From contig NZ_AP024452.1 in NCBI RefSeq assembly GCF_016865485.1, positions 5,292,501 through 5,356,500 of the forward strand: DNA of 64,000 nt, given 5' to 3'. Under the pieces are notes generated by a model that was not told the DNA's origin, ran no database searches, and was given only the letters and a program-made list of their open reading frames with translations. Position numbers and translations under genes: made by a program. This DNA comes from Luteitalea sp. TBR-22 (GTDB taxonomy: Bacteria > Acidobacteriota > Vicinamibacteria > Vicinamibacterales > Vicinamibacteraceae). Below, one piece after another: positions 19,956-29,298 of this stretch (position 1 is its first letter; the number at the start of each line of letters is the position of its first letter).

Positions 19956-22915
19956 TAGAATGCCTGTCCCACCGTGATGTGCAGCGCGGTGCGGCCCTCG
20001 CGCGTGCCGTTGGCGAACGTCAGGCGATCGAGCTTGAAGCCGAGATCGACGCGGATGGGCCCGATCGGCGAGAGGTAACGCACGCCGAAGCCGGCGGCGC
20101 CGCGAATCTCGGTGATGTCGAGGTTGGAGACGCGCAGGAAGACGTTGCCGGCATCGACGAAGGCGGCCGCGATGAGCCCGCGCCAGACCGGGACGCGCAC
20201 CTCGCTGTTGAAGATCAGCAGTGCGTTGCCGCCGGTCGGCAAGCCGTTGCGATCGAGCGTCGCCGGCTCGCCGAGCCGGTCCTGCGCGAAGCCGCGGACC
20301 GTGTTGTCGCCGCCGGCGAAGAAGCGCTCCGCCGCCGGCAGGTCCGTCACGGTGTCCACCAACGGCTGGCCGTCCGGCCCGACCAGCGGCTGGCCGTCGT
20401 CACCGAGGCGCACGACGTCACGCGGCAGGCCGCGCGCGAGTCCGAGGCGTGCCCCGCCGGCGACGACAATCCGTCGCGCCCCGGGAAGGCGTCTGTAGAC
20501 GAAGCCCTGGAGCAGCGACTTGGCGAACCCCACCTCCGAGCCGATGGCGCGCCCGGCCAGTTCGCCGTCGACGGCCACGAACGTCCCCCGCCCCGGGTCG
20601 AGCGGGTCGTCGCGCGTGTCGCGGATGACCGAGTTGGTCACCGAGGAGATGCGGACCTGCGGGAAGAGGCGGTCGACGTTCAACTGGTCGTCGGCGGCGA
20701 TGCGAGCGTCGTACAACTCGGTACGGCCGACGCCATAGCGGGCGACGAAGGTCGTGTGCTCGCCGAACAGGCGTGACCAGTCGACGCGCGCCTGCTGGCG
20801 GCGAAAGCTGAAGCTCGATCTGATGGCCTGTTCGACGAAGGCCGTGACGTCGAGGTTGGCCGAGTCGAGGAACGCCCGCGGCTCTCGCCACGTGCCGAGC
20901 ACGCGGTACTCGTTGAGCGCGAGGCCGGTCCCGTCGCGCTCGGGATCGCCGGGATAGTCGCGCGGCCTGACGCTGGCGCGCATGAAGAAGTTGAGCGTGC
21001 GGTTCTTGCCCCAGAGGTTGCGCCGCCCGGCCTCGACGAAGCCACGGGCCGCGAACTCGAAGTCTTCCTCGACCGCACCGGTGTCACTCACGGTGCGCAG
21101 CCGCTGTCCGCCCTGCAACCCGGCGCCGTACCCGACGGTCGTCACGGGCGCTTCCTCCACCGTGACGATCACGTCGTGGGCGTCGACGTCCGACTGGCCG
21201 ACGTCGACGATGCGCACGCTGCGGAACAGGCCGAGGGCGGTCAGCCGGCGCTGGCTCTCGAACACGCGCGCGAGGCCGTAGGGTTGTCCGCGCTCGATCC
21301 GCAGCTCGCGCCTGATCGTGTCCTCGCTGGTCCGGACGTTGCCCACCACGAGGATGCGGTCGACGATCGTCTGGCGGCCCTCGACGAGCGCGAACGTCAC
21401 CGCGATCTGGCCCGGGGTGGCGGCGGTCTCGAGCCGCGCCTCGATCTGCGCCTGGCGGTACCCCTCGTCGAGGTACCGTCGCAGGACGGCCTCGCGACTG
21501 GCCAGCACCGCCGACGACGAGAACGCCTGTCCGGGTCCGATGGTCAGCACCGAGCGGAGGGCGCCCTCGTCGAGGGCCCTGACGCCCTCGAAGGCGATGC
21601 GCGACACGGTGGCGCGCGTCCCCTCGGCGACGCGCAGCCGGATCTCGAGCGCGCCCGGCACGTCGGAGGACAGCGACGGCGCACTGACGTCGACGAGCGC
21701 CTGCTCGACGCGCGCCGCAGGGAAGCCGCTGTTCTGGTACAGCTGCGTGATCGAGGCGATGCCTGCCGCGAGCGCCGAGGGCGCGAACGGCTGGCCTTCC
21801 TTGATGTCGATGCGCTGTCGCAGCACCGGCACGGGCAGCGCCTGTGCGCCGCCGATGACGACGGCCTGGACGCGATAGACCCGCCCGCGCGCGATCGTGA
21901 ACACCACGTCGAGGCCGCCCTCGGTCTGGCGGCGCAAGTAGGTGACGCGCGCGCGCCAGTATCCCCGCTCCTGCAGCCAGGTGGCGATGCGGGCGCGGGA
22001 GTCCTCGAGCAGGTCCTCGTCGACACTCGCCTCCTCGCGCACCGGCACGAGCTCGCGCCGCGCCGACTCGGGCAGTTGGTCGCCCTCGAAGGTGAGGGTG
22101 ACCAGCGGCCCGCGCGCGACGTCGAGCGTCACGTCGATGGTCGTCGGGTCCTGACCCGGCACCGGGGTGGTCCGCACCACGGCCTCGTAGTAGCCGGCAC
22201 CGCGCAGGCGCTCCGTGTAGCGCTGCACGCGACGGTCGATCTCGTCGCGGTCGTAGGGGGTGCCGGCGGCCAGGCCGATGGCGGCGCGGGCCTCGGCCTG
22301 CGCGGCGGCAGGCAGCCCGGTCACGGTGACGCGCCCGATCTCCCAACGAGGGCCGGGATCGCCGGTGATCACCAGCGTCACGACGTCGCGCCGGTCGGTG
22401 GCTTCGAGGCGCGTGGCCAGTTGCGGACGCAGGTACCCCCGCCCTCCCAGGACGTCCTGCGCGGCGGCCACCGCGTCGGGTGCCGACGCGGCCGGGGCGG
22501 ACGTGCCGAGGCGCTCGCGGGCCGCCCGGGTGATCGCGCCGCCGAAGGGCTTCAGCGCGCCGTCGACGCGCACCTCGCCGATGCGCTGCGCGGACGTCAG
22601 CTCCAGGCGCACGACGACGCCATCGGGCGCGGGGTCGGCGAGCACGTCGATGGCCGCGAACCGGCGCAGGTGCGTCAGGTGCTCGATCGACGAGCGCACC
22701 TGCGCGGGGTCGAGCGGCTGCCCCACCACGATGTCGAGCAGCGGCGGCAGGTCCGGGTCGGCAGCCGGCAGGCCGTCGAGCAGAATCCGCACGCCGGTCA
22801 CGCGCCGCCCCTGCACGTCGGTGGCCGTGATCGCCGTGGCCGGCGCCTGCGACCGGGCCGGCCCCGCGTGGCCGAGGGCCAGCAGCACGACGAGTGCGGC
22901 CAGGGAGCGACGCAT
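19955..22915 (-). CDS. tamA: BamA/TamA-family outer-membrane assembly protein
   Basis: The 986-residue protein has a signal peptide (SLAALVVLLALGHAGPARS), a long series of POTRA-like repeats (for example ITGDPGPRWEIGRVTVTGLP, VARGPLVTLTFEGDQLPESA, VSRIAFEGVRALDEGALRSV, VDRILVVGNVRTSEDTIRRE) and a C-terminal 16-strand-type barrel with RFFAGGDNTVRGFAQDRLGE and IGPIRVDLGFKLDR. It is much longer than E. coli TamA (577 residues) because it has more POTRA-like repeats. Its ATG overlaps the tamB TGA by one base (TGATG). This linkage favours a TamA role, moving or assembling outer-membrane components, over BamA itself. Confidence 0.88.
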   Translation of the reverse strand: MRRSLAALVVLLALGHAGPARSQAPATAITATDVQGRRVTGVRILLDGLPAADPDLPPLLDIVVGQPLDPAQVRSSIEHLTHLRRFAAIDVLADPAPDGVVVRLELTSAQRIGEVRVDGALKPFGGAITRAARERLGTSAPAASAPDAVAAAQDVLGGRGYLRPQLATRLEATDRRDVVTLVITGDPGPRWEIGRVTVTGLPAAAQAEARAAIGLAAGTPYDRDEIDRRVQRYTERLRGAGYYEAVVRTTPVPGQDPTTIDVTLDVARGPLVTLTFEGDQLPESARRELVPVREEASVDEDLLEDSRARIATWLQERGYWRARVTYLRRQTEGGLDVVFTIARGRVYRVQAVVIGGAQALPVPVLRQRIDIKEGQPFAPSALAAGIASITQLYQNSGFPAARVEQALVDVSAPSLSSDVPGALEIRLRVAEGTRATVSRIAFEGVRALDEGALRSVLTIGPGQAFSSSAVLASREAVLRRYLDEGYRQAQIEARLETAATPGQIAVTFALVEGRQTIVDRILVVGNVRTSEDTIRRELRIERGQPYGLARVFESQRRLTALGLFRSVRIVDVGQSDVDAHDVIVTVEEAPVTTVGYGAGLQGGQRLRTVSDTGAVEEDFEFAARGFVEAGRRNLWGKNRTLNFFMRASVRPRDYPGDPERDGTGLALNEYRVLGTWREPRAFLDSANLDVTAFVEQAIRSSFSFRRQQARVDWSRLFGEHTTFVARYGVGRTELYDARIAADDQLNVDRLFPQVRISSVTNSVIRDTRDDPLDPGRGTFVAVDGELAGRAIGSEVGFAKSLLQGFVYRRLPGARRIVVAGGARLGLARGLPRDVVRLGDDGQPLVGPDGQPLVDTVTDLPAAERFFAGGDNTVRGFAQDRLGEPATLDRNGLPTGGNALLIFNSEVRVPVWRGLIAAAFVDAGNVFLRVSNLDITEIRGAAGFGVRYLSPIGPIRVDLGFKLDRLTFANGTREGRTALHITVGQAF

Positions 22916-25900
22916 CAGAAGACGTGACGCACCCGCACGTCGATCGCGTAGGTCTGGTCCTCGTTCTGCGACACGATCCAGGACAGCCGGTCACTCTGCG
23001 TGAACTCGAGGAGGATCAGCTGGTCGCGCTGCTCGGAGGTCAGCAGCTGCGCGAAGGTGAGGTACAGGCGCTCGCTGATGCGCTTGCCGATGGTGAGGCG
23101 CGCGCCCGGGCTGAGGCGCGACGACTGCTGGCCGAAGTTGGCGAGCGACGGGGTGATCTGCACCGAGTCGACGCCGAGGGCCTGCTCGGCGACGCGGCTC
23201 ACGTTGGCCGAGATCGGACTCGCGAGCAGCCGTGCCGCCCGCGCGGCGATGAGATCCTGCTCGGTCTGGTTGGGCGCCCGCAGGGCCCGCAGTTCCGCGT
23301 TCACCGGGTCGCGGACGTCACCGAACAGGAGCGCCATGATGTCGACCGCGTTGAGCGGGGGATCGGAGGACAGGTCGAAGACGAAGCGGTCGGGCGTGCC
23401 CGACACCCGGAAGGTGACGTTGTAGATCTGCCCGGGCACCTGCGCGCGCGTCTCGGCCTCGATGTCGAAGAACGGCTCGATGCGTGTCGGGTTCGAGAAA
23501 TCGATCACGCCACGCCGCACGTTGTAGCGCTTGCCCTCGAAGAACACCTCGCCGCGCTCGACCTCCGCGCGGCCGAACAGCTGCGGCCGGTCGTACGTGC
23601 CCCGCAGCGTCAGGTCGGCGCTCGACACGAGCCGCGCGGTGTTGTTCTCGATGCGCAGCGTCGAGGGCGCCTCGACGCGCAGGTCGAACTTGAGGGGATA
23701 GCTCGACTCGGCCGCCGCCGGCCCGGCGGCCAGGCCACCGGCGGCGAGCCCGAACACGCCGGTGCCACTCGTGTCGATGCTGCGGGTGAGCACGGCATCA
23801 CGGACCCGCACCGCGCCGCTCAGGGTCGGCAGCGACAAAGGCCCGCGCAGCGTCAGCGACACGTCGACGATGGACCGGAACCCCTCGGGGTACCGGATGC
23901 GCATCTCGTAGCCGGTGGCCGTCACGTTGAACTCGCTGGGCGTGAGGCCCCTGAACGTCACGCCGCCGCCGAAGCGCACCGGACCGCCACCGAGGCGCGC
24001 GGTGACCCCCTCGAGCGAGGCGCCGCCGGTGTCGAACCGGACCGTGCCGTTGATCGACTCGAGCGAGTGCGGCAGGCCGCCGTAGCGGAGCCGGCCGTCG
24101 GCGATGAGCGCCGACCCGCTGACCACCGGCGATCGCCAGGAACCGCTGATCTCGGCCGACACCTCGGCGGCGCCCGACGCCCGCACGTCCTGCAGCGCGC
24201 CCTGCAGGAGCCCGAGGTTGGCATCTCCGAGGAGGCGGATGCTCATGCGCTCGGTGCCCATTTGCACGTCGCCGACGACGTCCAGGCGCGTGCCCTCGCC
24301 GACCAGGCGCATCCGCTCGATCGAGAGCCGGTCCTGGCCGAGCGCCAGGCGCAGCGGGCCGTCGTTGCGGATGGCGTAGTCGATGAACCGGACGCGCAGG
24401 CTGTCGACGCGCAGGTCACCGCGCAGGCGCGAGGAATCGTTCAAGGGCCCGACCAGGCGCAACTGGCCCGACCCGACCATCGAGGTGAAGGGCGAGAACG
24501 TCGGGCTGTAGACGCGGACGTAGGGATCGAGCGACGTGTTGGCGAACGTCAGCGTGATGTCGCTGTCGGCATCGTCGTCGAACGGCATGCGGCCGGTGCC
24601 CGAGACGGCCAGGCGTGACGATGCCATCTCGAGCGCGTCGATGTACATCTGCCGGTCACGGATGGACAGCTGCGAGGTGACCTGCCCGATGCCCTCGTCG
24701 CCGACATAGAGGTCGTCGATCGCGGCGCGCACGTCGTAGCGCGGCGCCTGGAAGGTCGCGTCGCCCTCGGCCGTCAACCGCAGCTGCCCGGTGAGCGGCA
24801 CGCCCTCCCAGGTCAGCGCACGGACGCTGGACACCGGGATGCCCCGCCCGTCCACCTTGAAGCGGTACGTGCCCGCCCACGCGACGTACGCGCCGCCGTT
24901 GACGTGGCCGCCCGCCTTGGTGATGACGATGTCGTCGAGGAACACGCCGAGGCCGTCGAAGCGGAGCACCGACGTGATGGTGTCGAACGGCTCGTCGTAG
25001 GCCACCCCGCGCTCGATGCGCAGCCGCCCGAAGCCGTGCAGCGCGCGGTAATCGCCCTGCAACTGGTAGTCGCCCGAGACGGGGCCGTCGATCGGATAGT
25101 CGTCGAGCACGAAGGCGTGTCGCAGGTCCTCGAGCGGCCAGTCGGTCATCGCGATCCGGGCCCGCATCTCCTCGCCGCCGTCCTTGCGCGGGAAGCCGAG
25201 CGAGAAGCGACCGGCCACCCGCATCCGAGCGCCGCCCTTGACGAGCTCGGCGTCGGCGATGTCGACGTAGCTGTTCTCGACGACGAGCGCGGTGCGCGCG
25301 GTGCCCCAGTCGACGTCCCATGCCCGCAGGTCGCGCCCGCTGAAGTCGCCGGCCACGCGCGGCGCCTTGAACCTGCCGGTCAGCCGGCCGTCGAACACGC
25401 CCGACCCGCCGACCGCCACCGGGCGGGTGCGCGCCCCTGCCGCCGTCATGATGCCGGCCAGCAGCCTGTCGCTCTGCTGCCAGTCGCGACTCGTGACGTG
25501 GAACGCGATGTCGGAGTCGTCGCCCTGCGCCGTGCGGCCACTGAACTCGATGTAGGTGTCCGGCGTCGCGGCGTAGCTGCGCGCCACCGTGATCAGCGAG
25601 CCCTGATAGGCGTACTTCAGTTCCGCGGTGACCGGCACGCGGCCGAGTGGCGCATCCCGATCGAGCGCGGCGGGCGGCCGCACCGCGGGCGCGCCCAGGT
25701 CGACGAGTTCGCGGCCCTGCATGCGCTGGCCATCGGGAGCGGTGACCACCATCTCGCCGTCGCCGGTGCGCTGGTCGAAGTGCCCCGACGGGAAGTCCAG
25801 CAGGTGGCGGCCCTCGGCGCGGCCGGCGACGGCCATGCCCTCGAGCCCGACGACGCGGGAGACCTGCTCGACGTCGACGTCCTTGTAGCGCGCGTCGAGC

Positions 25901-27048
25901 CGCTGGTGCGCCGGGACGGGCGCGCCGAGCGGCGCGTAGCGGTAGTTGATGTCGAGCTGCCCGCCGGCGAACCGCATGCGCGACTGCAGCACCTCGAAGC
26001 GGTCCTTCTCCCAGATGAGGGAACCGGCCACGTCGTCGAAGTCGAAGAGGGTGAGGCGGGTGCGCGGGCTCTGGAACGTGCCGGTCAACCGGCGGAGGCC
26101 CTTGCCGAGGGCGAATCGCCCCTGGAACCGGCCCGTGCCCGTGAGCGCGAAGTCCCGGCCCGGGAAGAAGAGCGCCTTCATGCGCGAGAAGTCGATCGTC
26201 GAGCGATCGATGTCGTACACCTGCTCGGGCCAGTTCGACAGGTTCACCAACCCGCGGATCTGCGACGTCGAGCCGTCGCCCTGCAGCTCGATGCGAGGCA
26301 GGCTCACCTTGCCGCCGTCGATCACGAACGAGGTCTGCATGTGCGCCCACATCGGCGCGAACTTCATGATCGAGATCACCCCGTCGTGGAACGTCGCGGT
26401 GCCACGGTAACGGTCGCTCTTGGCGATCGTGATCTCGAGGTTGCGCGCGTCGGCGCTCCACGGCGTGCCGTGGTCGACGAAGTACACGCGTCCCCTGGTG
26501 CCGGTGAACCGGCGCAGCGTCGTGACGAAGCGCTTCGGCCCGTCGGACCGCGGGAGCGTCAGTTTCGGGAAGTTGTGCCGGCCGCCGGCGAACTGCTCGA
26601 TGTTCATCGTCCAGTCGCGCATCGTCACGTCCTGGATGACGAGTTCACCGCGGACGATGGACCACCACGGCATGGCGATGGTGATGCGCTCGGCGGTGAA
26701 GAAGGGCGCGTCGGCCGGCGTGAGGCCGGCGATGCGCAGCCGATCGACGACGAACTCGCCGCGCAGGAGGCGGACCGAGAGGCCGCCGATCGACAGCGGG
26801 CGCTGAAGCCGCTTGCTTCCCTCGAGCTCGGCGTACTCGCGCAGGCCCGGACCGAGATCGATGGCGAGCAGCGAGACCACCGCGGCGGCGACCGTCGCGA
26901 CCAGCAGCGCGGAGGCGCGCTTGCTCAGGTGCCACACGAAGCGGCGCTTGCGGCCGCGCTCGCGCGGCGGGCGCGATTGCGGCGCCGGGTCCGGCGCCGG
27001 AGTGGCGTCGGGGGGGCCGGCCGGGGTGGGCTCGTCGGCCACGCTCAC
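22915..27048 (-). CDS. tamB: TamB-like translocation/assembly module protein (DUF490)
   Basis: The 1377-residue protein has a Pro/Arg-rich N-terminus, one TM helix at ~45-65 (ASALLVATVAAAVVSLLAID) and an AsmA-like start (RITIAMPWWSIVRGELVIQD). A very long beta-rich, groove-like body follows, ending in the conserved DUF490 C-terminus (FVFDLSSDPPLNAVDIMALLF, then a final RVRHVF). TamB spans the periplasm and is thought to move phospholipids and help assemble outer-membrane proteins with TamA. The GTG start at 27048 overlaps the TGA of the biotin carrier gene (GTGA), which is an unusual neighbour for tamB. Confidence 0.92.
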   Translation of the reverse strand: MSVADEPTPAGPPDATPAPDPAPQSRPPRERGRKRRFVWHLSKRASALLVATVAAAVVSLLAIDLGPGLREYAELEGSKRLQRPLSIGGLSVRLLRGEFVVDRLRIAGLTPADAPFFTAERITIAMPWWSIVRGELVIQDVTMRDWTMNIEQFAGGRHNFPKLTLPRSDGPKRFVTTLRRFTGTRGRVYFVDHGTPWSADARNLEITIAKSDRYRGTATFHDGVISIMKFAPMWAHMQTSFVIDGGKVSLPRIELQGDGSTSQIRGLVNLSNWPEQVYDIDRSTIDFSRMKALFFPGRDFALTGTGRFQGRFALGKGLRRLTGTFQSPRTRLTLFDFDDVAGSLIWEKDRFEVLQSRMRFAGGQLDINYRYAPLGAPVPAHQRLDARYKDVDVEQVSRVVGLEGMAVAGRAEGRHLLDFPSGHFDQRTGDGEMVVTAPDGQRMQGRELVDLGAPAVRPPAALDRDAPLGRVPVTAELKYAYQGSLITVARSYAATPDTYIEFSGRTAQGDDSDIAFHVTSRDWQQSDRLLAGIMTAAGARTRPVAVGGSGVFDGRLTGRFKAPRVAGDFSGRDLRAWDVDWGTARTALVVENSYVDIADAELVKGGARMRVAGRFSLGFPRKDGGEEMRARIAMTDWPLEDLRHAFVLDDYPIDGPVSGDYQLQGDYRALHGFGRLRIERGVAYDEPFDTITSVLRFDGLGVFLDDIVITKAGGHVNGGAYVAWAGTYRFKVDGRGIPVSSVRALTWEGVPLTGQLRLTAEGDATFQAPRYDVRAAIDDLYVGDEGIGQVTSQLSIRDRQMYIDALEMASSRLAVSGTGRMPFDDDADSDITLTFANTSLDPYVRVYSPTFSPFTSMVGSGQLRLVGPLNDSSRLRGDLRVDSLRVRFIDYAIRNDGPLRLALGQDRLSIERMRLVGEGTRLDVVGDVQMGTERMSIRLLGDANLGLLQGALQDVRASGAAEVSAEISGSWRSPVVSGSALIADGRLRYGGLPHSLESINGTVRFDTGGASLEGVTARLGGGPVRFGGGVTFRGLTPSEFNVTATGYEMRIRYPEGFRSIVDVSLTLRGPLSLPTLSGAVRVRDAVLTRSIDTSGTGVFGLAAGGLAAGPAAAESSYPLKFDLRVEAPSTLRIENNTARLVSSADLTLRGTYDRPQLFGRAEVERGEVFFEGKRYNVRRGVIDFSNPTRIEPFFDIEAETRAQVPGQIYNVTFRVSGTPDRFVFDLSSDPPLNAVDIMALLFGDVRDPVNAELRALRAPNQTEQDLIAARAARLLASPISANVSRVAEQALGVDSVQITPSLANFGQQSSRLSPGARLTIGKRISERLYLTFAQLLTSEQRDQLILLEFTQSDRLSWIVSQNEDQTYAIDVRVRHVF

Positions 27049-27551
27049 TCCACGACCACGAGCGGGCGCCCGGCCTCGACCGACTCGCCGGCCCGCACGA
27101 GGACCTCGCGCACCATGCCTGCCCGGCCTGCCGAGAGCGCGTTCTCCATCTTCATGGCCTCGATGACCACGAGGGGCTGGCGAGCCTCGACGAGATCGCC
27201 GACCGCGACCGGCACGCGCAGGACCTTGCCGGGCATCGGCGCGACGAGGCGCAGTGGCCCGCCGGCCGCGGCGCCGCTGCCGGCGGACCGACGAGCGCGG
27301 GTCGACGCCAGGGCGGGCAGTCGCCGGCCGTCCACGTGCACCAGGCGCTCGCCCGGCTGCGCGCCGCCCTCGACGACCATGTCGAGCATCGCGCCGTCGG
27401 GCAGGCGCAGGCTGAGTCGTCCATGTCCCAGATCACGGACGTCGCAGGACAGCGCGCGGCCGTCGAGGTGCAGGTCGAGCGTGCCGGCGTTGGCGCCGGC
27501 AACGATGGTGACCTCGCTGACCTGCCCGTCGAGCTCGATGTGAAGGCGCAT
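27045..27551 (-). CDS. Biotin carboxyl carrier protein (stand-alone subunit of acyl-CoA carboxylase)
   Basis: The 168-residue protein ends in a biotinyl domain (RLVAPMPGKVLRVPVAVGDLV, PLVVIEAMKMENAL, GESVEAGRPLVVVE) with the biotinylated Lys at residue 134. The first ~75 residues are strand-rich and correspond to the linker that joins biotin carboxylase to the biotinyl domain in PccA-type subunits. The start is ATG 27551; a GTG two codons upstream is also possible. It lies 15 bp after the biotin carboxylase stop. In most relatives these two are one ~660-residue chain; here they are split. Its stop overlaps the tamB start. Confidence 0.9.
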   Translation of the reverse strand: MRLHIELDGQVSEVTIVAGANAGTLDLHLDGRALSCDVRDLGHGRLSLRLPDGAMLDMVVEGGAQPGERLVHVDGRRLPALASTRARRSAGSGAAAGGPLRLVAPMPGKVLRVPVAVGDLVEARQPLVVIEAMKMENALSAGRAGMVREVLVRAGESVEAGRPLVVVE

Positions 27552-27566
27552 GCCCACCGGGCAATT

Positions 27567-29093
27567 CTACTTTCTGAGGGCGGCCTGCCTGGCCGCGGCA
27601 GCCCAGCCGCCGCGTGTCGAGCTGCGCGGCTGGGCCGCCGCGGCGGCAGGCCGCTGGCTGGCAAGGAACGCCGAGGCGGCCACGGCCAGCACCGCGGCCT
27701 CGCGGTGGCCGTCGCCGGCGGGCGCGAACGGCTCGCCGGCACGCCGCTCCAGCTCGGTGTCGAGCATCGTGGTGTCGAGCTCGCCGCGCACGAACGAGGG
27801 CTGCTCCAGCATCCAGCGGAAGAAGGGCAGCGTGGTCGGGATGCCGCCCACGTGGTACTCCGACAGGGCCCGCAGCATGCGCGTCCGCGCCTGCTCGCGG
27901 TCGGCGCCCCAGGCCACGAGCTTGGAAATCATCGAGTCGTAGTGGATGGGCACCTCGAACCCGACGTCGACGCCGCCGTCGTCGCGGATGCCCGGCCCGC
28001 CGGGGACGTGCAGCGAGGTGATGCGACCGGGCCGCGGCATGAAGCGCTGGTCGGGATCCTCGGCGTAGACCCGGCACTCGATGGCGTGGCCGCGCGGCAC
28101 GAGTGCCTGCTCGGGCGGGACCGTGAGGCGCTCGCCGCGGGCGATGCGGATCTGCCACTGCACCAGGTCCACGCCCGTGACCATCTCGGTGACCGGGTGC
28201 TCCACCTGCAGCCGCGTGTTCATCTCGAGGAAGTAGAACCGGTCCTCGGCATCGACGAGGAACTCGATCGTCCCGGCGTTGGTGTAGCCGACGGTGCGCG
28301 CGACCGAGGCCGCCGCCTCGGCCATGCGTGCGCGCAGCTCGACACTCATGCGCGGCGCGGGCGACTCCTCGATCACCTTCTGGTGGCGCCGCTGCACCGA
28401 GCACTCGCGCTCGACGAACGGCAGGACCGTGCCGTGCTGGTCGGCGAGCAGCTGGATCTCGACGTGCCGGGGGCGCAGGAGGCGGCGCTCGAAGTACACC
28501 GCCGCGTCGCCGAACGCGCCGAGGGCCTCCGACCGCGCGGTGTGCACGGCGTCGACGAGCGCCGCCGCGCTGCGCACCTCGCGCATGCCCTTGCCGCCGC
28601 CGCCGGCCACCGCCTTGACCATCAGCGGGTAGCCGACCGCGTCGGCGAGCCGTTGGACCTCGGCGTCGGGAACGTCGGCCAGCACGGGCGTCTGCGTGCC
28701 CGGCACGACCGGTGCGCCGGCGGCGATGGCCGCATCGCGGGCGGCGGTCTTGCTGCCCATGCGGGCGATGACGGCCGGCGTCGGGCCGATGAACGTCAGC
28801 CCGGCGTCGACGCAGGCCTGCGCGAAGTCCTCGTTCTCGGCCAGGAACCCGTAGCCGGGATGCACGGCGTCGGTGCCGCTCGCCTTCGCGATGGCGATCA
28901 GCTTGTCGATGCGGAGGTAGGTCTCGCCGGGCGCATTGCCCTGCAACGGGAACGCGCGATCGGCATAGCGCACGTGCCGCGCCTCGCGATCGACCTCGGA
29001 GTACACGGCGACCGTGCCGATGCCCATCTCGCGACAGGCCCGCATCACGCGGACGGCGATCTCGCCACGGTTGGCGATCAGGATGGTCTTCAT
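27567..29093 (-). CDS. accC: Biotin carboxylase subunit of an acyl-CoA carboxylase (ATP-grasp)
   Basis: The 508-residue protein starts MKTILIANRGEIAVRVMRAC and contains the biotin carboxylase signatures DAVHPGYGFLAENEDFA, the ATP-grasp glycine-rich AVAGGGGKGMREVRS, and FLEMNTRLQVEHPVTEMVTG. It carboxylates the biotin on the adjacent carrier protein using ATP and bicarbonate. A ~50-residue Ala-rich tail follows the catalytic domains. The neighbouring carboxyltransferase is of the PccB type, so propionyl-CoA or another acyl-CoA is the likelier final substrate than acetyl-CoA; the sequence alone does not decide this. Confidence 0.92.
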   Translation of the reverse strand: MKTILIANRGEIAVRVMRACREMGIGTVAVYSEVDREARHVRYADRAFPLQGNAPGETYLRIDKLIAIAKASGTDAVHPGYGFLAENEDFAQACVDAGLTFIGPTPAVIARMGSKTAARDAAIAAGAPVVPGTQTPVLADVPDAEVQRLADAVGYPLMVKAVAGGGGKGMREVRSAAALVDAVHTARSEALGAFGDAAVYFERRLLRPRHVEIQLLADQHGTVLPFVERECSVQRRHQKVIEESPAPRMSVELRARMAEAAASVARTVGYTNAGTIEFLVDAEDRFYFLEMNTRLQVEHPVTEMVTGVDLVQWQIRIARGERLTVPPEQALVPRGHAIECRVYAEDPDQRFMPRPGRITSLHVPGGPGIRDDGGVDVGFEVPIHYDSMISKLVAWGADREQARTRMLRALSEYHVGGIPTTLPFFRWMLEQPSFVRGELDTTMLDTELERRAGEPFAPAGDGHREAAVLAVAASAFLASQRPAAAAAQPRSSTRGGWAAAARQAALRK

Positions 29094-29097
29094 CGGT

Positions 29098-29145
29098 CGG
29101 CCTTCGTCACTGGGCCTTCCGCCTTCGCCAAGGCTTCGGCGGACA
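29098..29145 (-). repeat. Dispersed intergenic repeat, copy 1 (heptad-periodic)
   Basis: The minus-strand sequence is nearly the same as the plus-strand stretch at 32385-32430, sharing TCCGCCGAAGC, GGCGAAGGCGGAAGGCC and ACGAAGGCCG. The units are about 7 bp apart (GGCGAAG, GCGGAAG, GACGAAG). It lies in the 205-bp gap between the carboxyltransferase and biotin carboxylase genes. The same gap also holds CATTCCCGGCATT (29243-29255), which recurs at 52874-52886. Confidence 0.65.
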
Positions 29146-29298
29146 AGTCGTCATTGCAGACTCGCCGATGGGCGCCTCTGGCGCGCGGCGAGTTCGGCCG
29201 TCGGCCTTCGAAGCCGGCCTGCGCGGCGGCAATGGCCTTCGACATTCCCGGCATTCGCGGCATCGCGGCAGCTCTCGCTGTGGGCGCGCGTCGCGCGC

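Noticed and set aside
24904-27543. 879-codon plus-strand open frame opposite tamB
   Set aside because: Antisense shadow; no domain, and tamB is continuous on the other strand.
29094-29298. Small gene in the gap between the carboxyltransferase and biotin carboxylase genes
   Set aside because: Open frames here are made of the dispersed repeat and have no ribosome site.
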